Part shown: one piece after another, positions 22,052-27,657 of the stretch
Numbering within the stretch: position 1 is the first letter of the stretch
How the letters are laid out: every line of letters begins with the position of its first letter
Assembly (NCBI GenBank): GCA_025351205.1
Contig: JANXWI010000349.1
Location: 1 to 30,074, forward strand
From: Deinococcus sp.
GTDB lineage: Bacteria > Deinococcota > Deinococci > Deinococcales > Deinococcaceae
Length of the DNA: 30,074 bases
Direction of reading: 5' to 3'
The notes under the pieces: generated by a model
Told to the model about the DNA's origin: nothing
Seen by the model: only the letters and a program-made list of their open reading frames with translations
Databases searched by the model: none
Made by a program: the position numbers and the translations under genes

Positions 22052-22699
22052 ATGAACCCCACCAAGAACTCTCCCCTGAAGGTCCTGATCCTTACCTCCA
22101 CTCTCTTCCTGGGCAGCGCCCTGGCGCAGGGCACCATGCCAGGTATGGACATGGGCAAACCAGCAGCCACCGGCACCACCATGCCCAGCACAAACATGTC
22201 TGGTATGGGCGGCATGGACATGTCCAGAATGTCCGCCATGTCCACGGCCAGCTTGGAAAAGCTGAGCGGCAAGGCGTTTGACCGCGCCTTCCTGAGCATG
22301 ATGATTCCACACCATCAGGCCGCGCTGGGCATGGCTCAGGCCGTGCTCCCGGTCAGCAAGGACGCGCAGGTTAAGACCTGGGCCACCGCAATCATCAAGT
22401 CGCAGCAGGCCGAGATCACGACCATGACGGCGCTACTCAAGCCCCTGGGCGGCTCTGACCCCAAGATGGTCGCCATGATGGACCCCATGAAGGGCATGGG
22501 CCAGATGGTCAAGAGTGCCAAGAACCCCGACGTTGCCTTCGTACAGGGCATGCTGCCGCACCATTCTTCTGCCATCGACATGGCAAAGGTCGCCTTGCAG
22601 CGCAGCAGCGACCCCAGGGTGCTGAGCATCGCGCAGGACATCGTGCTCGCCCAGGCTAAGGAAATGTACGACTTCCGCACCTGGCTGCTCAAGCAGTAA
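22052..22699 (+). CDS. Exported Met-rich DUF305 protein (CopM-like copper binder)
   Basis: From ATG 22052 the product has 215 residues: signal peptide MNPTKNSPLKVLILTSTLFL...ALA, then a methionine-rich linker (MPGMDMG, MSGMGGMDMSRM) of the kind that binds Cu(I). The DUF305 fold follows as two repeats, each with an M-x-PHH motif: MMIPHHQAALGMA (H87, H88) and MLPHHSSAIDMA (H170, H171). In cyanobacteria the related CopM binds periplasmic copper, so a role in external copper resistance is likely. The upstream GTG at 22031 is excluded because the signal peptide starts at 22052. No Shine-Dalgarno; probably leaderless. Confidence 0.88.
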   Translation: MNPTKNSPLKVLILTSTLFLGSALAQGTMPGMDMGKPAATGTTMPSTNMSGMGGMDMSRMSAMSTASLEKLSGKAFDRAFLSMMIPHHQAALGMAQAVLPVSKDAQVKTWATAIIKSQQAEITTMTALLKPLGGSDPKMVAMMDPMKGMGQMVKSAKNPDVAFVQGMLPHHSSAIDMAKVALQRSSDPRVLSIAQDIVLAQAKEMYDFRTWLLKQ

Positions 22700-22721
22700 A
22701 AACGGGCCGCTTCGCCGGGAA

Positions 22722-22748
22722 TTGTCCCGCCTCGGCAGTCACTATAGG
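22722..22748 (+). promoter_or_regulatory. Possible promoter of the two-component operon
   Basis: TTGTCC (22722-22727) and TATAGG (22743-22748) are separated by 15 bp, short of the ideal. A small palindrome, CGGGA-attg-TCCCG (22716-22729), overlaps the -35. The repeat motif of the neighbouring copper genes is absent here. Confidence 0.35.
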
Positions 22749-22798
22749 GAGGCGCGCCCGGATGTTCAGGTGTGTCTCCCTTTCTGATTCGGAGGAAC

Positions 22799-23467
22799 AT
22801 GGCAAAAGTGCTGGTGGTGGACGACGACCCGGCCATTCTGGAAATCCTGAGTGCGTATCTGAAAAACGACGGTCACGACGTCATCCTGGCGAGTAATGGT
22901 CTGGACGCCGAACGCGAACTCGGCGGCGTCGACGTCGCCATCCTGGACTGGATGCTGCCGGGGCAGAGCGGTGTGGACCTGACGCGGCGGGCCAGGGTGG
23001 ACTATCCGAATCTGCCGCTATTGCTGTTGACCGCGCGGGGAGACGAGGAGGACCGGGTGCGCGGTCTCAAGTCCGGCGCGGACGATTACGTGGTCAAGCC
23101 CTTCAGTCCCAGAGAGGTGGTCGCCAGGGTGGAGGCGCTGCTGAGGCGGGCCAACGTCCGGGACGTCATCACCCTGGGCACACTGGTGATCGGGGCACAG
23201 GCCCGCACCGTCACCCTTGGTGACAGTGATGTGCCGCTCAGCCGCACCGAGTTCGAGCTGCTGCTCACTCTCGCCCGGCACCCTGGCATCGCGTTCAGCC
23301 GGGAGCGCCTGCTCGAACGGGTCTGGGGACCGGAGTTCGTGGGCACCGAGCGGGTCGTGGACGTGAACATCCAGATGCTCAGGCGCAAACTGAACGATGA
23401 CCTCGAAGCGCCCACCTTCATCGAGACCGTCCGGGGATTCGGCTACCGTTTCAGAGATTATGATTGA
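22799..23467 (+). CDS. OmpR/PhoB-family response regulator
   Basis: The product has 222 residues. The receiver domain shows the acidic pocket (VVDDDP, D8-D10), phosphoacceptor D50 (AILDWMLPG), T78 and K100 (VVKPFSPRE). The winged-helix output domain includes PLSRTEFELLLTLARHPG, RERLLERVWG, VDVNIQMLRRKLN and IETVRGFGYRF. GGAGGA is 2-3 nt before ATG 22799. It precedes its kinase by 79 bases. OmpR-type regulators bind direct repeats at about 11-bp period, as found in front of three nearby genes. In this locus a copper- or envelope-stress response is likely. Confidence 0.95.
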   Translation: MAKVLVVDDDPAILEILSAYLKNDGHDVILASNGLDAERELGGVDVAILDWMLPGQSGVDLTRRARVDYPNLPLLLLTARGDEEDRVRGLKSGADDYVVKPFSPREVVARVEALLRRANVRDVITLGTLVIGAQARTVTLGDSDVPLSRTEFELLLTLARHPGIAFSRERLLERVWGPEFVGTERVVDVNIQMLRRKLNDDLEAPTFIETVRGFGYRFRDYD

Positions 23468-23546
23468 CTCCAGTGAACCAGTGAAAGTCTTTCCGGCCCC
23501 AGAGACACCTCTCCGGGTATCCAGGCTGACCAGGAGGGTCTGACCC

Positions 23547-24650
23547 GTGCGCCTGTTGCCCCGCCTGTTTCTTTCCCATGCCTCGGTCGTCGCGCTGACG
23601 GTCGCCGCCCTGTTCGTCCTGGCAGAACTCCTGGCCCCCACCTTCATCAGCCACCACGTCGAGGAGATGGCGGCCCTGATCGGTCCGGCAGGCCGGTCCC
23701 TGCGTGACGACCTCAGCCGGGGCATGCGCGACACCTTCACCGGGGCGCTGCTCGTCGCCTCCGGGATTGCGCTGTGTCTGTCGTTTCTGACCGCCTACCT
23801 CGCGGCGCGCCGGGTGGTGCGCGCGGTTCGGCTGCTCAGTGCGGGCAGCCTGGCGATTGCCGAGGGCAACTACCTGCGGCGGCTGCCGGAGGAGGGCCAG
23901 GACGAACTGACCGACCTGGCCCGCAACTTCAACAGGATGGCCCGCACGCTCGCAGAAGTCGAGGCCTCGCGGGTCGAACTCATCACCAACGTCGCCCACG
24001 AGCTGCGGACGCCCCTGACTGCTCTTCAGGGCTACGCTGAGGCGCTGAATGACGGGGTGTTGCCGCCAGGTCACGCCTCGGCGGCGATCCTGCGTGAAAC
24101 ACGGGCGATGGAACGCCTGACCGGAGACCTGAGCCTGGTCTCGCGGGTGGAAGCCGGGAAGATCGACCTCCAGGTCAGGACCATCACGGTGGCCGATCTT
24201 CTGAGCGCGGCACAGGAGCGCTTCAGCCTGCTGGCGGAGAACAGAGGCCTGACGCTGGTGGTCACACCGGCTGAACAGGCACTGACTGTTCAGGCCGACC
24301 CCGAACGGGCCGCGCAGGTGCTCGCCAACCTGCTGAGCAACGCCGTGAAGTACACGCCTCCGGGCGGAACCATACGGGTGGCGGCGGCACAGACTGCGAA
24401 AGGCGTGGCGATCCGGGTCCAGGACGACGGGCCGGGGCTGGCACCGGAGGATCAGCGCCGCATCTTCGAGCGCTTCTACCGCACCGACCTGTCGCGCTCG
24501 CGGGCCGCTACGGGTGGAGGCGGAACCGGCGTGGGCCTGACCATCGCCCGTGGGCTGGCCCGGGCGATGGTCGGCGACGTGACCGTTTTCTCCAGTGCGG
24601 TAGGCGGCAGCGTCTTCACTTTTTCGCTGCCCGCAGGCACGTCAGCTTAG
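23547..24650 (+). CDS. Membrane sensor histidine kinase
   Basis: It has 367 residues from GTG 23547, with AGGAGG 9 nt upstream. Two membrane segments (residues 9-32 and 65-87) enclose a very short external loop of about 32 residues (ISHHVEEMAALIGPAGRSLRDDLSRGM). A HAMP domain follows (88-140), then the H-box NVAHELRTPL (H151), N-box NLLSNAVKYT (N265), DDGPGL (293-298), F-box FERFYR and GTGVGLTI. The small loop, with a paired histidine (H36, H37), fits direct sensing of a metal or membrane state rather than a large ligand. It is paired with the preceding regulator. Confidence 0.93.
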   Translation: MRLLPRLFLSHASVVALTVAALFVLAELLAPTFISHHVEEMAALIGPAGRSLRDDLSRGMRDTFTGALLVASGIALCLSFLTAYLAARRVVRAVRLLSAGSLAIAEGNYLRRLPEEGQDELTDLARNFNRMARTLAEVEASRVELITNVAHELRTPLTALQGYAEALNDGVLPPGHASAAILRETRAMERLTGDLSLVSRVEAGKIDLQVRTITVADLLSAAQERFSLLAENRGLTLVVTPAEQALTVQADPERAAQVLANLLSNAVKYTPPGGTIRVAAAQTAKGVAIRVQDDGPGLAPEDQRRIFERFYRTDLSRSRAATGGGGTGVGLTIARGLARAMVGDVTVFSSAVGGSVFTFSLPAGTSA

Positions 24651-24671
24651 CCCCGAAGAACCCCATGAAAG

Positions 24672-24700
24672 GTAGAGGTGTAGACAGGCGTCTCCTCTAC
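24672..24700. terminator. Two-part hairpin between convergent kinase and M23 genes
   Basis: GTAGAGG (24672-24678) pairs with CCTCTAC (24694-24700), and inside it AGAC-aggc-GTCT (24682-24693). It includes the M23 stop codon. No T tract follows on either strand, so it may act as a factor-assisted bidirectional end or an RNA-stabilising stem. Confidence 0.4.
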
Positions 24701-25323
24701 TGCAACGAGAGTGGATTGACGGGAACACCATTGAAGGTCACCCGGTAATCAACGTGGGGGCCGGTGCTGTTGCCCGTCGATCCGAGCCGGGCGATCACCT
24801 GCCCTGGCTGCACCGTATCGCCGACCCTGACCAGATTCATCTGGTTATGGCTGTAGCGCGCCAGTGCACCTCCGCCGTAATCGACGACCACCGTCCAGCC
24901 CCAGCCCGTGCGGGCATCGAAACGGGATTCGGTGACCGTTCCCGGTTTAGACACCCGGATGGGTGTTCCCGCCGGAGCCGCGATGTCGATCCCAGCGTGT
25001 TCAGGAGTCCCGTAGTAAGGCGTGGTGATGACGCCCTGGACCGGGAGGCTCCAGCTCACCCGGATGCTGGCGTTGCGGATCACGGCGGCCTGTGGCTGAC
25101 CTGCGGTTCGGGTGATGACCGGCAGCTGGATCACCTGCCCGATCTGAAGCGCCCTGGACAGGTCTAACCTGGGATTGACCGCTCCCAGCGCCGTCAGGTT
25201 GATCTTCCCGACTCTGGCGATGCCGTAAATGGTATCACCCGCTTTGACGGTATAGGCACTGGTTGCGGCCTGTGCAACGCTCAGCAGGGCGCAGGTCAGC
25301 GACGCTATTAGGTTGAATTTCAC
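24697..25323 (-). CDS. LysM - M23 (LytM) peptidase-like protein with altered zinc motif
   Basis: It has 208 residues from GTG 25323. A signal peptide (MKFNLIASLTCALLSVAQAA) is followed by a LysM domain (24-68; YTVKAGDTIYGIARVGKIN) and an M23 domain (95-205). The motif H109-xxx-D113 (HAGIDIAAPAG) and H159 (YSHNQM) are normal, but the third motif is GPHVDYR (H190, D192), where active enzymes have H-x-H. The last zinc ligand is thus Asp in place of His, so it may be inactive or use an unusual site. It likely binds the peptidoglycan wall or regulates hydrolysis. It is expressed from a promoter with the shared direct repeat and appears leaderless. Confidence 0.88.
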   Translation of the reverse strand: MKFNLIASLTCALLSVAQAATSAYTVKAGDTIYGIARVGKINLTALGAVNPRLDLSRALQIGQVIQLPVITRTAGQPQAAVIRNASIRVSWSLPVQGVITTPYYGTPEHAGIDIAAPAGTPIRVSKPGTVTESRFDARTGWGWTVVVDYGGGALARYSHNQMNLVRVGDTVQPGQVIARLGSTGNSTGPHVDYRVTFNGVPVNPLSLQ

Positions 25324-25330
25324 AATCGCC

Positions 25331-25364
25331 AGTTAAGCACAGGCTTTGTAAAGATTCGGTAAAA
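25331..25364 (-). promoter_or_regulatory. M23 gene promoter with OmpR/PhoB-type direct repeat
   Basis: On the minus strand TTTTACCGAATCTTTACAAA (25364-25345), 8 bases, then TTAACT (25336-25331), 7 nt before GTG 25323. TTACC and TTACA lie 11 bp apart. An AT-rich tract (CATAAATATT) lies just upstream. Confidence 0.55.
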
Positions 25365-25543
25365 ATATTTATGGAAACTTTATCGAGTTTCGAGGAAAAC
25401 AGTTTCGGAATTCAGTGAATGCGTCCCAGGAGCAGGCGTAGTGAAGAGCCTCGGCTGCGAGGTCAGCTCAGACACAATCATTTACACCGGAGCTGCTCTC
25501 CTCACCTCTCCCCGTCCACAGCCGTTCGTCTAATGGCTTGACC

Positions 25544-25894
25544 TCAAGCGGCCACCTTGCGGCACTCCTCGGCGCACCTGCGGCAGGCCTCCGCACACTG
25601 GCGGCAGTGGTCATGGTGGGCAGCGTGCTTCTCGCACTCGGCGGCGCAGCGTTCGCAGGCTTCGGCGCACATCCGGCAGGCCTGCGGGTGCAGGTCGCTG
25701 CCGCGCATCAGCAGCCGGGCCGTGAAGGCGCAGGCGTCGGCGCAGTCGCGGTCGAGGCGCACGCACTCAGCCATCATCTTGACGTCGTCCTCGGCCAGAC
25801 AGGCCGTGGCGCAGTGTTCGCAGGCAGCAAGGCAGCTCAGGCAGGCATCGATGCAGGCTTGCAGTTCCGGGCTGACATTCATCTTGGTTGTCAT
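25544..25894 (-). CDS. Csp-type four-helix-bundle copper-storage protein (DUF326)
   Basis: The product has 116 residues with 19 cysteines, most in helical CxxxC and CxxC spacing (ACIDACLSCLAACEHCATAC; CRMCAEACERCAAEC; CRQCAEACRRCAEEC). This is the pattern of Csp proteins, in which a four-helix bundle lined with Cys thiolates holds many Cu(I) ions. There is no signal peptide, so it should be a cytosolic store (Csp3-like). Histidines at 90-96 (HAAHHDH) may help copper entry. GGAGG lies 5 nt before ATG 25894. Its promoter carries the shared direct repeat. Confidence 0.92.
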   Translation of the reverse strand: MTTKMNVSPELQACIDACLSCLAACEHCATACLAEDDVKMMAECVRLDRDCADACAFTARLLMRGSDLHPQACRMCAEACERCAAECEKHAAHHDHCRQCAEACRRCAEECRKVAA

Positions 25895-25918
25895 CTGAAC
25901 CTCCGTGGTGAGAATCTC

Positions 25919-25952
25919 AGCATAAGAGGTGGCCTGTCAGAATCATGTAAAA
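25919..25952 (-). promoter_or_regulatory. Csp gene promoter with OmpR/PhoB-type direct repeat
   Basis: On the minus strand TTTTACATGATTCTGACAGG (25952-25933), 8 bases, then TATGCT (25924-25919). It matches the DUF305 site at 17 of 20 positions, and TTACA/TGACA are 11 bp apart. No normal -35 exists, as expected for an activator-dependent promoter. TSS is predicted near 25912. Confidence 0.6.
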
Positions 25953-26061
25953 GTCCGTCAAGGGTGAAGGTGCTCACAATGGACGCTTCAGGCCCGATCA
26001 AGCTGTACTGAGATTGGTGGTTCAGGCTGACTGTGTTCCATAAACACTCTCGGTTACGCCA

Positions 26062-27147
26062 TCACTCCTTGTGCCCGCCGTCTTCCAGCGTTTCCGCAGG
26101 CAGCGAGGGTGGCACGATCAGGGTGCTCAGCACCAGGCCACCCAGGGCCGACATCACACAGGCCCCTGTCCACAGTTCCAGACTCGCCCCAAAAGCGTTC
26201 ATTCCCTGTGCCCCGACGACATGTGCCCCGGCAAAAAACGGCACCCAGAGCAACAATGGCAGCAGCACGGAAAATGCCCGGTACGCCAGTGGCCTGCCCG
26301 GCGAAGGCCGCCACCAGGAGATCAGCAGATCGGCGGCCAGACCAGCCAGCAGGGCCAGCACGAAGATGATCGGCAGGTTGCCCAATTCCGTCGCCATGCC
26401 GCGCATCAGCGCCGTGTTGAGCAGATACATCAGGCCCACCGCCCCGAACGGGAGCTGCCAGCGGCGCAGGAGCAGCAGCACCGGGGCGCTCAGCATCAGC
26501 CCTGTCAGTAGGGTGGAGGTCAGCAGCGACCGGGCACCGTCGTAACTTGCGGCGTTGGGCAGATCGACCAGTGCCCAGGCGTACATGTGCATGAACGAGG
26601 CGAAACTCAGTGCGGCGGTCATCGACAGCACGGCGGGCCACACCCCCTGACCGGGCGCACGCCTGGAAGTAGGGGCGCGCCAGCAGGCCAGCAGCGGCGA
26701 GAGCACCAGCAGTTCTGCGCCCAGGAACAGCAGGAGATGGGTGGGCGAGAGAAGCGCGTCAATGCCCACCTCGATGCCGAACAGGGTGTGCCAGATCATG
26801 TCGCCCAGGCCACCGAGCGCGAACACCATCACGCCAATGGCCCCCAGTTCGTAGCCGTCCGGGAAGGCGACCAGACCCTGCCGACCCTGCCGGACACCCT
26901 GCTGTCCGAGCCAGCCGATCCACAGGGCGGTGGCCAGGAAGCCGCTGTAGAAGATGGCGTGCCAGGGCGTGAAGAAGGTTTCCAGCGTCCCGCCCAGATG
27001 GTTGTGTGCCCAGCCGTCCACGAAAATCCCGATCATCAACCAGAAGCCGACCAGCAGGGTCATCAGGTGCTGTCTGGTGGTGGCCTGCCAGCGAACGGGC
27101 GTGATGCGGCTCTGGGAACGGGAAGAGACGGCAGGGTTGGTGGTCAT
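26062..27147 (-). CDS. Unknown polytopic membrane protein with conserved-looking His/Asp sites
   Basis: It has 361 residues from ATG 27147, with AGGAGG 4 nt upstream; an upstream ATG at 27198 lacks a site. I do not recognise a named family. There are about nine hydrophobic segments. Polar residues sit at the ends of early segments: DGWAHNH (D44, H48, H50), FFTPWHAIFYSG (H63), GDMIWHTLFGIE (D116, H120, E126) and LLSPTHLLLFLG (H137). Such intramembrane His/Asp/Glu sets are typical of metal or haem binding. With copA, Csp and DUF305 around it, a copper-transport or copper-sensing role is a reasonable guess. Confidence 0.75.
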   Translation of the reverse strand: MTTNPAVSSRSQSRITPVRWQATTRQHLMTLLVGFWLMIGIFVDGWAHNHLGGTLETFFTPWHAIFYSGFLATALWIGWLGQQGVRQGRQGLVAFPDGYELGAIGVMVFALGGLGDMIWHTLFGIEVGIDALLSPTHLLLFLGAELLVLSPLLACWRAPTSRRAPGQGVWPAVLSMTAALSFASFMHMYAWALVDLPNAASYDGARSLLTSTLLTGLMLSAPVLLLLRRWQLPFGAVGLMYLLNTALMRGMATELGNLPIIFVLALLAGLAADLLISWWRPSPGRPLAYRAFSVLLPLLLWVPFFAGAHVVGAQGMNAFGASLELWTGACVMSALGGLVLSTLIVPPSLPAETLEDGGHKE

Positions 27148-27237
27148 GTGCCCTCCTGTGGTGTCTTCAGGGTATACCAGCTCAGCGGAGGTCCGCATCT
27201 ACCACCCAGAGCGGTATCGACTCGGAGTGAACTCTGC

Positions 27238-27657
27238 TCAACCGGCGGCGGATGGATGCAGAGTCTCTGCCAACCTGGAAAGCAGTTCCAGGCCCTGCTC
27301 GTATCCGGGCCGCATGAACACCATGCCGAAGGTGCTCCAGTCCTGCACCGCTGCCACCTCCTGCCCGCCGTCATGCTGTTTCAGGTGCGGGTACGCGCCG
27401 TACTCCACGAAACAGTCAAACCGCGCCGCCAGTGCCTCTAACGCCCGGGTGTTCTCGTCGGTCCAGGTCAGCACGTACGGCAGCGCAAAGCAGGGTTTGC
27501 CGCAGGAGCCGCCCAGGCCAACCAGGGGAAGGCCAGCCACGGTGGGCGTCTGGACACGGGTACGGGCGCGTTCGAGGAAAGCCAGACGGTTTAAGGCAAC
27601 GTCCTTGCTTGGGAGCTTCTGAGCCGCCACCCAGGGTCCGACACTGAGTTTGGTCAT
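27238..27657 (-). CDS. Unknown protein translationally coupled to copA
   Basis: The product has 139 residues, with no recognised domain, signal peptide or membrane segment. Its ATG (27657) overlaps the copA stop in ATGA, so the two are made from one message. Possible metal ligands are C52 and C56 (GGSCGKPCFALP), C81 (DCFVEYG), H89 (YPHLKQHDG) and H94. The fold looks alpha/beta (PYVLTWTDENTRALEALAARF; STFGMVFMRPGYEQGLELLSRLAE). The tight coupling suggests a small cytosolic partner of the copper pump, perhaps a chaperone-like or sensor protein; this is inferred from position. Confidence 0.75.
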   Translation of the reverse strand: MTKLSVGPWVAAQKLPSKDVALNRLAFLERARTRVQTPTVAGLPLVGLGGSCGKPCFALPYVLTWTDENTRALEALAARFDCFVEYGAYPHLKQHDGGQEVAAVQDWSTFGMVFMRPGYEQGLELLSRLAETLHPSAAG

